A program made the translations under genes and the position numbers. A stretch of 48,845 nt of DNA. Source: JBDTVS01 sp040007095 (GTDB lineage Bacteria > Acidobacteriota > Vicinamibacteria > Vicinamibacterales > CAVVIG01). Below are positions 19,001 through 27,728 of this stretch, piece after piece. A model generated the notes under the pieces. That model was not told the DNA's origin and ran no database searches. It saw only the letters and a list, made by a program, of their open reading frames with translations. Every line of letters starts with the position of its first letter. Position 1 is the first letter of the stretch. Where the stretch lies: assembly GCA_040007095.1 (NCBI GenBank), contig JBDTVS010000036.1:1-48845 (forward strand), written 5' to 3'.

Positions 19001-19939
19001 AGCAGCCTGCGCCTCGGCGGCTTTCAGCTTCGCCGGGTTGTTGTGGCCGAGTTGATGCGCGGCGGCGCGTGCCCGGCCGACCACGGCTTGGAACGCGGGA
19101 TCAGCGGCCGGTGAGGTTGGCGCCGCTACTGCGGCCGCGGGTGCGGCGGGGGCCGCGGATTGCCCCTGGCCATCGCCCGGCGCCGCTCCCTCTTTCGCCG
19201 TGGGTGGTCCGCCCTGCGCTGCCGCGGCGGAGGTGGACACCCCGTCTGCACCAGCAGCTGGCGCAGAGCCTGCGGCCACAGAAGCCTCCGCACCGGCCAC
19301 GGCACCTGGAGCGGCGGGAGCGAGCGCTGCGCCAGCGGCGGCCGGAGCAGCCGCTGGAGACGCTGCGGAAGGTTGTACAGCGGTTGGCGCTGCGGCAGGC
19401 GACGCCGCACCACCGGCTGGCTTGCCGAGGGCGGTCGCCGGGGTCGCAGCGACAGGTATGGTCGCCGCCTTCGCAGCAGCCGTCGGCTTGTCGATAACGG
19501 GCACTGCACCGGGACGTGTCAGCGCCGCCGCGGGCGGCGGACTCGACGAAGCGGTTTTCGCCGGCGCGGACGATTCGACTGCGGCTCCACCACCCTTGTC
19601 ACTCTTCTGAGCGCGAAACGCCTCGAGGACCTGCGCAGCATAGCGGTTCCCGCGCGTCCGCTGGATGTGTGCCAGGATGTCGCGGCGATTCTCAGCAGCG
19701 CCGGGCTCGTTGCCGGTCTCGACCAGCGAGGTCACTACGTCGTCGGGGGCCATCGCCGGCGCCATCGGCCGCGCCGCGACATCGGCGCCGCCCGGGCGCG
19801 ATCCGTGAAGCTGGCGGACGGGCGGCGTCAGGTCCGAGTGGCTGCTGCCGCTCTTGACCTCGCTACGCGCGGCTGCCTGCGCCATCGCGCGAACTCCATC
19901 CGAACCCGCGTCCTGACGCGATCTGATGGGTGCCCCCAT
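16070..19939 (-). CDS. eCIS-associated toxin-like cargo with C-terminal nuclease-like domain
   Basis: A 1289-residue protein. Residues 88-110 carry DILAHIQRTRGNRYAAQVLE, the IQ-x3-GN motif seen near the start of many eCIS-associated proteins. A long Ala/Pro-rich linker (about 115-300) follows, then a Lys/Glu/Gln-rich helical region to about 800. Next is a hydrophobic module (834-1037, with ITWLIGLLNPASAFIKACKA and VAIGFLASLLGLG) of the kind found in several large eCIS cargos, then a KDKDKKEDKD linker. The last 130 residues (1161-1289) contain REPDVWVYDR..KVVKIYEAAR, which resembles a PD-(D/E)xK-type nuclease core with an altered final motif. ATG 19939 is used; ATG 19885 has a better GGAG and is possible. 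Fibre gene upstream, immunity gene downstream. A tape-measure role is a weaker alternative. Confidence 0.65.
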   Translation of the reverse strand: MGAPIRSRQDAGSDGVRAMAQAAARSEVKSGSSHSDLTPPVRQLHGSRPGGADVAARPMAPAMAPDDVVTSLVETGNEPGAAENRRDILAHIQRTRGNRYAAQVLEAFRAQKSDKGGGAAVESSAPAKTASSSPPPAAALTRPGAVPVIDKPTAAAKAATIPVAATPATALGKPAGGAASPAAAPTAVQPSAASPAAAPAAAGAALAPAAPGAVAGAEASVAAGSAPAAGADGVSTSAAAAQGGPPTAKEGAAPGDGQGQSAAPAAPAAAVAAPTSPAADPAFQAVVGRARAAAHQLGHNNPAKLKAAEAQAAAVGPPNEVASQAAAAQVGKMDAQEPQPFDRAGFKTALVAKITEITPKNLKEADEFKKSGGAASVKGAVTQQVQAGKDTAQGGIKAATTEAPDPNAGQPKPVTPMPPTEAGPPAADVGAAAAAPKPKSEGEVSLQAESKGLDQQMAGAGVNDKQLETSNEPAFQSATQAKGEAQTNAQQAPAAYREREQSVIAGAKADAVAGAGLQTQQMHATRQQQFGLIGSDQLTTQQADKEARAEVAGRLEEIFQGTRTKVEDRLARLDKEVNDTFDHGAEQAKQEFEAYVDDRMTSWKIERYLSTPGGSLLWIKDQFLGLPDEVNAFYAEGRARYVQHMDVVIDQIATTVETGLNEAKHLISAGRSEVQTYVASLPENLKQVGEDAAANIQGKFDSLKQTVDDKGNQLVDQLAQKYVENLGKLDERIGEMKAENRGLVDKAKAQLQGVIDTIIGLKTMLLGILAKASAAIDKIIADPIAFLGNLVAGVKAGLTNFMSNIGTHLKKGLMDWLFGALAGAGLQLPETLDLKGIISIVLQVLGLTYANFRARAVAIVGEPVVKALEEAAEVFKILVTEGIPGLWRFIKEKLSDLKSMVMDAIMDFIRDRVIIAGITWLIGLLNPASAFIKACKAIYDIVMFFVNRGSQIISLVSAIVDSIAAIASGAIGVAATWVENALAKAIPVAIGFLASLLGLGDPSAPVKNTIDKARSPVFAAMDWVIHQAVKLVKAAGKFIGGLFGGKKDKDKKEDKDADPAKAAKIEAGLAAIDREEKALLKDERISREHADAVAVKVKGQHPVFTSIRVKDGGETWNYVYEASPAEEKTGEKKEFVLSEDNKRRHKGYERRQTNLGKTPLGEQDWYEKIGHRPGPNPHGKPGDPNHQRLIDALALLARAEFPDAARYEIRRETSMKGVVAGTTREPDVWVYDRVERKVVKIYEAARTKASAKDVPVDELTKDQYVKRERDKMTEYDELGIPSEFWPVRK

Positions 19940-20121
19940 CCACAGAGCCGCCCTCGCCTCTCAACACAGGATGTGTCCTACGCCACCAAGGGGATTCGTC
20001 GTCGATCGGGGCAACGCCATCGACAGCGCGCGCTCGAAGGAGTTGCGTTCCGCCTTCTTCGACTGCTGTGGCCATCCCACAATCTCGACAAGAGCTCGCG
20101 ATTGGACGTTCTAATGCCTTT

Positions 20122-21579
20122 CTAGATATTTTCGGCCTCAATGGCGAAATTCGCGGATACGATCGCGTTGGCCCTGACCGTGACGGTGCACGGAACCCTA
20201 ATAAAGCCCCGGCTTCCGTACACAATTCCAACGGTCATACTCGTCTGGCTCAGGATCGTTACGCTGCTGACGGCAAGCTTCACACCAAATGCGCCTGAGG
20301 CAGAAAGCGTGACCCCGGCCGTCTTCAGGCCTCGCAGGTCGATCCCACCAGATGCTGTGATAATGAGAAGGGCCTCAGCAGTTTCGTTAACAGGTGCTGG
20401 TAGGCTGTTCGGAGTGACGCTGATTTTCGGGATTTGAGAAGCCTCAATTAAGAAGATTGTCGAGGCGCTTGCGTCGGTCGTTATGGTGATGGTGCGGACA
20501 CCTGGCTGAGTGGCCTCGGTAAGGGTGAATCCGACCAGCACGCTCTTCTTCGTTGGGTTGGACACGCTGAGGTCACTGATTCCCTGATTTGGAGAAATCG
20601 TGACGCTCGCGTCTGCCGCGCCGGACAGATCGATATTGCCAGTAGCGTTGATCGTCAGGATCACACTGCCCAACCCCGGTCCCTGGCTCGAAGTGACGCT
20701 GATTTGTGGGGTTCCAGCCGCAACAACTTCGAAGCTTGTTGAGGCGCTCGCGTTGGTCGTGACGGTGAGGGTGTAGATACCGGGAGGGGGCGAGGCAAGC
20801 ACGAGGTCGAGCAGCAGGCTCGTCTGGGTCTGCTGGGACACCACAAGACTTCCGATACCGGGGTTCGGAGAAATGGTGATGCTGGCGGCCGTCGCGCCGG
20901 ACAGGTCGATACCACGAACCGCCCTGATCGTCATCGAAACGCTGCCGGCCGATGGTACTGTGAGTGGACTGACGCTGATCTGCGCCGGGAGCGGCGGCTG
21001 GCCTAGCAGCGCGGTGTTGAGAAATGCCGTCTGTCGGCGTTCGTAACTGCGTGTCACACCCGTGTCGGTGATGGTCACATCGCCGAGGCGGACGTATGGC
21101 TCGCCGTTGGGGGCAGTCGGCTCCGGGACGACGTTGTGAACGGTAATCCTGGCGTGCTCCTTGATCCGCGTGTTACCCGATACGTCGCCTTCCGACGGCG
21201 GCTGGGCTACGGGCTCTTCAACGTAATGGACCGTGACGAATCCGGTATTGCCGTTGAGGAGGGCCGCGGGAACATTGGCCGATACCCTGGTTGGGTCGAT
21301 CAAGGCATCCTCTCTGAGAACAATCTCTCGCGCCTCGGCCAGGCCCGGCTGCATTCCAATCGCCATTCCGGCACGGACCAGCAGCGTTTTGGGCCCCGGG
21401 TCCGACACCTCGATTCGCAGATCGGCGTCTGACGCCTGAATGACCCCGCTCTGGTTGAAGAGCACGAATGCCCATCGCCGGCGCATGTGCAGGTGATAGG
21501 CATCCAGATCGAGGAACTCATCCTGCTTGAGAAACTGCCCGTCGAAGAAGTTCGTCCGCTTGATTTCTATTTCGGCCAT
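20122..21579 (-). CDS. eCIS tail-fibre-like protein with three Ig-like repeats
   Basis: A 485-residue protein. The first 200 residues begin EIKRTNFFDGQFLKQDEF and hold HLHMRRRW, a block found in proteins encoded next to gpI in eCIS loci; this part probably docks to the baseplate. Residues 199-485 are three repeats of about 93 residues starting PQISVT or PKISVT and containing GIDLSG..ASITISPN.GI..L, consistent with Ig-like beta sandwiches. This would match Afp13-type receptor-binding fibres, although the repeats themselves are not adenoviral-knob-like. It starts 18 bases after gpI, and a 182-bp gap separates it from the cargo gene. Confidence 0.6.
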   Translation of the reverse strand: MAEIEIKRTNFFDGQFLKQDEFLDLDAYHLHMRRRWAFVLFNQSGVIQASDADLRIEVSDPGPKTLLVRAGMAIGMQPGLAEAREIVLREDALIDPTRVSANVPAALLNGNTGFVTVHYVEEPVAQPPSEGDVSGNTRIKEHARITVHNVVPEPTAPNGEPYVRLGDVTITDTGVTRSYERRQTAFLNTALLGQPPLPAQISVSPLTVPSAGSVSMTIRAVRGIDLSGATAASITISPNPGIGSLVVSQQTQTSLLLDLVLASPPPGIYTLTVTTNASASTSFEVVAAGTPQISVTSSQGPGLGSVILTINATGNIDLSGAADASVTISPNQGISDLSVSNPTKKSVLVGFTLTEATQPGVRTITITTDASASTIFLIEASQIPKISVTPNSLPAPVNETAEALLIITASGGIDLRGLKTAGVTLSASGAFGVKLAVSSVTILSQTSMTVGIVYGSRGFIRVPCTVTVRANAIVSANFAIEAENI

Positions 21580-21597
21580 GGTCCATTGCTCCGCATA

Positions 21598-22407
21598 TCA
21601 AATGGGATGTGATTGCTGCCAGATGAGGGTGTCTCGTCCTACCGTTGCGCGGCCCTCGATCACATGTCCGTTCACGGTCGTCGCCAGCTTGAAGCCAAGA
21701 ATGATGCCGGGAGTCCGCGCATCAAGTGTGTAGTAGGTGTGGGCGGGCTTCTCGAGATCGACGATGGCGCGCGTCCCCTTCCGGAGGTTGCGCCAGACCG
21801 CGATGTCAAATCGCTCGGCGGGAATGCCCGCCCCGTCGGCGATGCCCTCGGGGAAGCCGTGGTTGATACGAACCCGGAAGTAGTGGGCCGGCGCGCCGGC
21901 CAGGAATGTGTCGACACCAAGGGTTGAGCTTTGCTTGACGTTCAATACGTTTCCCAGGATGAACCCACCGGGCGGCTCGTCGATCTTCGCTTGTCTGCCC
22001 ACGAACACGGACAGGTACTCATCCAGACCGGCCCGCGTCCCGCGGCGTTGGTAGAGCGGCACGATCCGTTGGAGCCATCGCCGCTTCCGATCGAGGTCCC
22101 AGTTCTGGTCGAGCGTCAGCGCCACCCAGCTTGCCAGGTAGGTCAGAAACGGCGAATCCAGGCGCGCGCCGCCCAGGGTGCCGACGGCGGTCGTAAACGC
22201 CGGATCGAGCTCGTTGACGAAGGCCCCCAGAATTTCCTCGAGCCCCCTCACTCGCGCGGTGCCTGGCAACGCCGCGTCGTCGCGTCCGGAGAGGAGCGCC
22301 TCGAAGATCTTGAGGAACCGGCCGAGAAACGGCTCGCCGCCCGCTGAGGGCGGAGCACGGAAGATCTCCGGAAGGTGCGGCAGGTAGGTGCTGGGAAGCG
22401 TGGCCAT
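21598..22407 (-). CDS. phage tail protein I (gpI-like) baseplate/fibre connector
   Basis: A 269-residue protein starting TYLPHLPEIFR and having FLGRFLKIFEALL, a region WVALTLDQNWDLDRKRRWLQ and GTRAGLDEYLSVFVG, all features of the P2 gpI-like family in eCIS and R-type loci. It links baseplate J wedges to fibres. Its ATG follows the second J protein by 17 bases, and the fibre gene follows. Length is normal for the family. Confidence 0.8.
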   Translation of the reverse strand: MATLPSTYLPHLPEIFRAPPSAGGEPFLGRFLKIFEALLSGRDDAALPGTARVRGLEEILGAFVNELDPAFTTAVGTLGGARLDSPFLTYLASWVALTLDQNWDLDRKRRWLQRIVPLYQRRGTRAGLDEYLSVFVGRQAKIDEPPGGFILGNVLNVKQSSTLGVDTFLAGAPAHYFRVRINHGFPEGIADGAGIPAERFDIAVWRNLRKGTRAIVDLEKPAHTYYTLDARTPGIILGFKLATTVNGHVIEGRATVGRDTLIWQQSHPI

Positions 22408-22424
22408 GTCTCAGGTTCCTCGCG

Positions 22425-24107
22425 TCAGGCCCGAACAACGGCGACCGATAACCCGTTCATTGCGATCGCCGGCAGCGACAACGGACCGAGGGCCACATCC
22501 CCGTTCGCGCCGGCCGGCGACAGCGTCAGCGTATCGACGTGGTCGACGCCGTCGATATTCTCGATCAGCCGGAACAGCTTCGATCGATAGACACTCTCAC
22601 CAAGGGGCCAGCCCCTGCCGTCGAACCCGCCACCGACAACGCCGAGGAACCGGCGGATCTCGCGCCTGATGGTCTCTGTCATCTCGGAGCTGTTCCGATC
22701 AAGCTGGATCACCACGGTGGCGGCGATCGTCACCGCCACCAGTTTCGGCAGCAAGGTCGGCGCGCCGAGCGATGGGGCGGCCACGTGCAACTGCGTCGTG
22801 ATGAGCCTCCGCTTGTCGAGGAACCGCTGCAGCTTGTCCGCCAGGGACGCCGAGGGGACGACGAGCGCCTGCTTCTGATCGAAGTCCTGTTGGGGCGTCC
22901 GCGGCGGATTGAACGGTCCTGGATCCGTCAGTTCGTCGTCGAGATTGAGGCGCGATGCCGCCAACACGACGACCGTCACGTGGCCCGGCGCCGGTCGATC
23001 CGGGAAGCCCGGTTTCCGATTCAGCAGTGCGATGGCTCGCAGAAGCTCGGGCGCCTTCGCCCGTTGCTGGAGCTCGTTGAAGTCGACCATCAGGACCTCT
23101 TCGAAATCGGCAGCCGTGATCAGGCGGGCCGGCCGACGGAATCGCTTCAGTCCCTCCCGGATGCGCTCTTCGGGCGTGAAGAAGAAGTCAGCGCCCTCCG
23201 CCTCCCCGTTCTGAATGCCGGTCAGGGCGAGCCCGGCGACGGGATCGAGTTGGTGCACCAGGGCGTTGGCGGCAATGAGCGCATCGGGACCCTGTAGCAC
23301 CCGATATCGTGTGCAGACAATCGCGGCGCCGGCGGGCGGAATCGAGCCGAACGTGTCGTCGCCAAAACGGATCGCACCGTCCGGGTCGACGATGTAATGA
23401 AACTTCTGCGGCTTCGGCGCCGGACCCGCCGGATCGATGAACGACTCCTCGGTCATGAGAAAGCGCTTGAGCTCCCATGACGGAACACCCGTCCCCACCT
23501 TGATGAGTGGATTCGGGTCATACGTGGCGGACCGTCGGACAAAGTCGATCAGGACCGGAGTGGGCCGATCGAGCGGGATTCCGAGGCTTGTATGAACCGG
23601 CCGGAGCGGGAACCTCTGGTTGGGTAGGCCGTTGCTCACGCCGAGGGCTTCGAGCTCGATCACCATCAGCTCTCGTGCGGTGACCGACAGCGTCTGAGTC
23701 GGAGCGGTTTGCGGCGATACGCCGCGGAATGTGACCGGTGCGATCGTTTCGAAAACAAACCGGTGCGCCGGCCTGACAGCCGTGGCGGCAGAGAAGTCGG
23801 TGGCGAAGCGAGTCCCGGCAGGCACCGTCACGGCCGCCGCCGGCGTCGGTGCCGTCAGCGTCAGCAACACCGTAACCGGCTCTGGCGGGTCCATGATCAG
23901 GTCCGCGAACTTCTCGATGTGGGCGTCCGGCACCCGATCGGCCCGGTAGAGGATCATCTCGCCAATCCAACACAACAGATCGAGCAGCGCGATCCCGGGA
24001 TCGGAGAGGTTGTGGTCGACCCACTCCTCCACATCGATCTGCTTGCGCAGCAATCCGAACAACTGCTCAAAGGTCCGGTCGTCGAGGTTGACGGTGGGCA
24101 GCGCCAT
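22425..24107 (-). CDS. baseplate J-like wedge protein (shorter copy)
   Basis: A 560-residue protein of the putative baseplate assembly (gpJ/Afp11-like) family. The N-terminus has FEQLFGLLRKQIDVEEWVDH and DPGIALLDLLCWIGEMILYR, the classical J signature. A C-terminal part RREIRRFLGVVGGGFDGRGWP..SKLFRLIENIDGVDHV is the conserved end. It begins two bases after the first J gene stops. Two J proteins per locus are normal in this type of eCIS and form the wedge ring around the hub. Confidence 0.85.
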   Translation of the reverse strand: MALPTVNLDDRTFEQLFGLLRKQIDVEEWVDHNLSDPGIALLDLLCWIGEMILYRADRVPDAHIEKFADLIMDPPEPVTVLLTLTAPTPAAAVTVPAGTRFATDFSAATAVRPAHRFVFETIAPVTFRGVSPQTAPTQTLSVTARELMVIELEALGVSNGLPNQRFPLRPVHTSLGIPLDRPTPVLIDFVRRSATYDPNPLIKVGTGVPSWELKRFLMTEESFIDPAGPAPKPQKFHYIVDPDGAIRFGDDTFGSIPPAGAAIVCTRYRVLQGPDALIAANALVHQLDPVAGLALTGIQNGEAEGADFFFTPEERIREGLKRFRRPARLITAADFEEVLMVDFNELQQRAKAPELLRAIALLNRKPGFPDRPAPGHVTVVVLAASRLNLDDELTDPGPFNPPRTPQQDFDQKQALVVPSASLADKLQRFLDKRRLITTQLHVAAPSLGAPTLLPKLVAVTIAATVVIQLDRNSSEMTETIRREIRRFLGVVGGGFDGRGWPLGESVYRSKLFRLIENIDGVDHVDTLTLSPAGANGDVALGPLSLPAIAMNGLSVAVVRA

Positions 24108-24109
24108 GA

Positions 24110-27100
24110 TCAGACGACGGTGATCCGATGGGCGCCCGAGGCGACCAATACGTTCTCGCCGACAGTGACGCTCGTGCTCGTGGGCGCGTTGACAAACGTC
24201 GCCGCGACCACGTGATCGACGCCATCCGTGCGCTCAACGACCGCAAAGACCTCGGAAATGTACACGCTGCGCCCGAATGGCCACCCTTCCTGGTGCTCGC
24301 CACCCGTCAGCGGATGGAAGAAGGCTTCGAGCGCCTGCAGCACGCGCCGTTGGACGGCGCTGGCGTCTTCGGGACGTCGTGGGCGGACACTGGCCGCGAT
24401 CGCCACCTCCTCGTAGGCGGGCGGCAGCGCAAAGATGTCCACGGAAATGGCGGCGAAGCTTCGGCCGCGGAGGTACGACTCGATGCGGCGGAGCAGCCCT
24501 TTGGGCGGCTGCGGCTTCCGCTCGGATCCCTTGGGGACAACGATGATCGAGACCGCCCCGGGCTTGAAGACCAGCGTACCGCCGCCGGCCGGCGCCTTCG
24601 TCGCGAGCGCTTTGACTCGAGCAACCTGACCGAAAGCGGCCAGCGTCACCCACTCGTAGTCCTCGACCGTGACGGCGCGTCCACGGTTCTTGATCGCCTC
24701 GGGCCCGAGATCGAAGGTCTGGTCGATCGACCAGGGATCGGCGCCGCCAACTGCGCTCGAGAAATTGAAGACCTTGTCGATGAACGGCAGCGAGGTCTTC
24801 AGCTCCTTGATGGCGAGTGGTGTGGCAATCCGGTTGGCCTCGTCTCCCCCGCCCGCGCAGAGTCCACGGACGACGATGTTGTCCTTGCCGATGGTTGGGA
24901 TCAGGCCTTCAACACCGTCTCCAAACGTCACGAGTCCCGCGGGAGCCTCCAACGTGTAGTGACGGCTGCGCGGACTCGATCCGCGAAAGTTCGCCACCCT
25001 CAGCCATTGCACCCAGACTTCCTGCTCGGGCGTACCGGCCGCGCGTTTCTCGATCACGTCCTGGACGAGCGGCCGGCTCTCGGCGCCCTTCTCGATGGCG
25101 CGCTCTTGCAGTTCCTTGACGAGCTGGTTCAGTTCGCTTTCGGCCGGCACTTCGTCCTCTCGTACCCAGACATCGCCGGCCAGCACGGGACGGCGCAGGA
25201 TCGTGGTCTGCTGGTTTCCTTCACCGGACCCTGACGCCAGGAGCCAATCGCCCCTCACGGTCTGCTGGTTGTCGGCCATCACCGTGTTGGTCAGCACCGC
25301 GGCGAGCTTTGGCGGTGTGGTGTAGCCACCACCCTGGAGACGGGCGCGATACCAGTACAGCGGCGTGGCTGAGGTGCGCAGCGAAAACAGCGCCTCCGGG
25401 ACGGAATCGGGCGGCGACTGAAAAGCCACGATTCCGCTCGACGTGAGGTCGGCGGTGCCATCGCGCACGTCGAGCGACTTCCACTGACCAGCAGGCCCCA
25501 AGTACTCCCACACGATGTGCGGCCCGCCGGTCTCTGGCAGGAGTCGAGCCGTGTCGCGCGGCTCGACAAACGCCATCAGCAGGCTGATGAAGGCGTTCTC
25601 GAACTTCTGATCGAAGGCCAGATACAACCCCGGCGCGCTCGTCAGAAATCCGGTGGAGCCGGCCGGCGCGTACTCGGCCAGCGGCACGAATGGCGAGAGC
25701 GTCCGCCCTGCTCCGAAAAACGGGGGGGCGTGCCTGGCGGGCTCGAAGTTGTTCATCGTGGTGATGCGATCCAGCGGGATCGAGGAAGACCTGTATTCAT
25801 ACGAGACCTCGATCTTCTCGATGATCGGCGGCATGAAGGTCGGTCCCACCGCTTTTGGCTGAGCCGGTGCGCCGACGAATGTCACGAAGCCGTCCCGGCC
25901 ATACGGCTCCGGACTGCGCAGCACGGCCCGGACCCAGCGCGAGCTGATGCCTCCCACCTTCCCAACGGCGAAATCGAGCGGCGGGGCGAAGCTGAAAAGG
26001 ATCTCGACGATCGGGTCCGCGCCGCCGATCGTCCCGAAGAGCGTCCCATTTCGCACTCCCGCCTGCGTGATGCTTGGCAAGCTGTTCGCGACAAACTTGG
26101 CGTCGAGGGTATGGGTGAACCGGAAGTTGGGGATCGGCTGCCACTGGCCACCCGCCGATAAGTACTGCCATTCCACCGTGGTCGTCACCGTTGTGTTCCC
26201 GACGATGTTCTTGAACATCTCCTGAACTTCGGCCACGCTGTACAACCGCAACGTGACTTGAACGGTGGCCGTCGCGATGTCGGCGCCGAACGCCTTGGCG
26301 CTGGCGACGTGGAACGCGTCGCCGTAGCGTGGGCGCGCGCCAAACGGGAACGCCGGTTTCGAGACGTCGAGTGACGTGTCATTGAACAGGGCGGCGTCGG
26401 GGCCAGCCGGTGGTGCTTGCGCTGTGGCGATCGATCCGAAGAGCGCACTGACCACCGGCAGTCCGGACAGCAAGCGCGGCGCGGTCTTCAGCCGGACGAC
26501 AATCCACGCATCTTCTTCGCCACCCACCGTGCTCTTGTCAGTCCCTGGGAAGGTGAATCGCACGGACGCGACAGTGCCCCTGACCACTTCGTAACCGACA
26601 CCCGTGATGTCCTCCCACCCCTTGGTCGCGGCGTTGAAACGCTGCCAGACCAGATGCTCCTCGCTGAAAATCGCGAACGCGTCTGGGCTGGGGTTGGCCA
26701 ACGTGAAGTCCAGGCTGACGGTGGTCGGTTCATCGCGACCGAAGAGCGAGGCGCTGGCCAGATACAGCTCGTGAGGCACCGCGAGCAGACCTGAGCCCGT
26801 CGGGCTGAGAATGTCCAACGCGTTCGAGGCACCCGCGACATCAGCCGGGGATGGGAGCCGGGGCAGCATTGGCAGCACCCCGTAGCGATCCTCGCCCGGG
26901 AGCACGTTGAGGACGTGAGCCAACTGTGCCGGCGTCGCGAAGAACGCGTTCCGCGTCTCGAAGACCTGGGCGTCGGCAGCTTCCGACTGGGTCGTGGCCA
27001 CCTGGGTTCCTGCCGGGACCTGTTGCCCGTTCTCGGTGCGGCTCGAGAGCAGGAATGTGACCGGAACCTCCGCGGGTATTCCAGGCGATCGCTCGACGCC

Positions 27101-27316
27101 GACGAAATCGAGAAAGGCGAGAAGGTTCTTCTCCGGCACGCGATTGATGCGTTCGGCGAGCAGCTCGACCAGACGGACTGCCAGCGCCGTCAGCCCGTGC
27201 CCAGCGTCGTGCGGATCGTCGACCCCACTCCAGTCTGGGGTGTAGACGTGCGCCAGCGCCCTGGCGTCCGCGACGAGGTCGGCCGATCCCCGGTTATACA
27301 GTTTGGGTGGCTGCAC
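24110..27316 (-). CDS. baseplate J-like wedge protein (large copy)
   Basis: A 1068-residue protein. The start has YTPDWSGVDDPHDAGHGLTA and NRVPEKNLLAFLDFVGV, and the end has VTVEDYEWVTLAAFGQVARV then WPFGRSVYISEVFAVVERTDGVDHV, both matching the Afp11-type baseplate assembly family. The start codon is GTG at 27316, inside the last codons of gp25 (23-bp overlap), pointing to translational coupling. The middle part (about 150-800) is a string of beta-rich domains. The length is at the upper end for the family. Confidence 0.85.
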   Translation of the reverse strand: MQPPKLYNRGSADLVADARALAHVYTPDWSGVDDPHDAGHGLTALAVRLVELLAERINRVPEKNLLAFLDFVGVERSPGIPAEVPVTFLLSSRTENGQQVPAGTQVATTQSEAADAQVFETRNAFFATPAQLAHVLNVLPGEDRYGVLPMLPRLPSPADVAGASNALDILSPTGSGLLAVPHELYLASASLFGRDEPTTVSLDFTLANPSPDAFAIFSEEHLVWQRFNAATKGWEDITGVGYEVVRGTVASVRFTFPGTDKSTVGGEEDAWIVVRLKTAPRLLSGLPVVSALFGSIATAQAPPAGPDAALFNDTSLDVSKPAFPFGARPRYGDAFHVASAKAFGADIATATVQVTLRLYSVAEVQEMFKNIVGNTTVTTTVEWQYLSAGGQWQPIPNFRFTHTLDAKFVANSLPSITQAGVRNGTLFGTIGGADPIVEILFSFAPPLDFAVGKVGGISSRWVRAVLRSPEPYGRDGFVTFVGAPAQPKAVGPTFMPPIIEKIEVSYEYRSSSIPLDRITTMNNFEPARHAPPFFGAGRTLSPFVPLAEYAPAGSTGFLTSAPGLYLAFDQKFENAFISLLMAFVEPRDTARLLPETGGPHIVWEYLGPAGQWKSLDVRDGTADLTSSGIVAFQSPPDSVPEALFSLRTSATPLYWYRARLQGGGYTTPPKLAAVLTNTVMADNQQTVRGDWLLASGSGEGNQQTTILRRPVLAGDVWVREDEVPAESELNQLVKELQERAIEKGAESRPLVQDVIEKRAAGTPEQEVWVQWLRVANFRGSSPRSRHYTLEAPAGLVTFGDGVEGLIPTIGKDNIVVRGLCAGGGDEANRIATPLAIKELKTSLPFIDKVFNFSSAVGGADPWSIDQTFDLGPEAIKNRGRAVTVEDYEWVTLAAFGQVARVKALATKAPAGGGTLVFKPGAVSIIVVPKGSERKPQPPKGLLRRIESYLRGRSFAAISVDIFALPPAYEEVAIAASVRPRRPEDASAVQRRVLQALEAFFHPLTGGEHQEGWPFGRSVYISEVFAVVERTDGVDHVVAATFVNAPTSTSVTVGENVLVASGAHRITVV

Positions 27317-27710
27317 TGCCGCCTTCTCGGAGATAGAACGGGTAGACGAGGTTGAAGACGCTGTTGGTCGCTCGCACCCGATACTCGATGTTCACGTTCA
27401 GCGTGCCCGGGTCGCCCGACTGCTCGTTGACGTTCACGCCAAGCACGTCAACGCGCGGCTCCCATTTCACTAATGCGTCGGTGACGGCGCGAGCGAGGAG
27501 ACCTTTCGTCGAGCTCGTGATGGGAGCGAACACCAGCTCCCGAAGCCGCGCGCCGAACTCGGGACGCATCACCCGTTCGCCTCTCGTCGTCCCCAGGATG
27601 ACGAGCACGGCCTGCTGGATCTTGTCTTCGTCCGCATCGTAACGAAGCCTGCCCTGACCGTCCGGTTCGACCGGGAAGCGCCAACCACGACCAAGATGCA
27701 CCTTCGCCAT
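27294..27710 (-). CDS. gp25/GPW-like baseplate protein
   Basis: A 138-residue protein with the gp25 family pattern: GRGWRFPVEPDGQGRL at the start, LVILGTTRGERVMRPEFGARL (split here as ILGTTRGERVMRP and EFGARLRELVF) and a closing IEYRVRATNSVFNLVYPFYL. In T4 and in Afp9 this protein joins the hub to the sheath and initiates sheath assembly; the EFG motif is diagnostic. It lies between the unknown Ala-rich gene and the large J gene. GAGGAC precedes the ATG. Confidence 0.9.
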   Translation of the reverse strand: MAKVHLGRGWRFPVEPDGQGRLRYDADEDKIQQAVLVILGTTRGERVMRPEFGARLRELVFAPITSSTKGLLARAVTDALVKWEPRVDVLGVNVNEQSGDPGTLNVNIEYRVRATNSVFNLVYPFYLREGGSAATQTV

Positions 27711-27728
27711 TGCCTTGTCCTCACGCCC

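Noticed and set aside
16382..19114. A 910-codon plus-strand open frame antisense to the toxin-like cargo gene
   Set aside because: It has no recognisable domain and mirrors the codon periodicity of the minus-strand gene in high-GC DNA. The minus strand has clear motifs and operon spacing.
22425..27316. Prophage
   Set aside because: Tail and baseplate genes are present but there are no capsid, portal, terminase, holin or replication genes; DUF4255 cap, AAA+ ATPase and several sheaths point to an eCIS.
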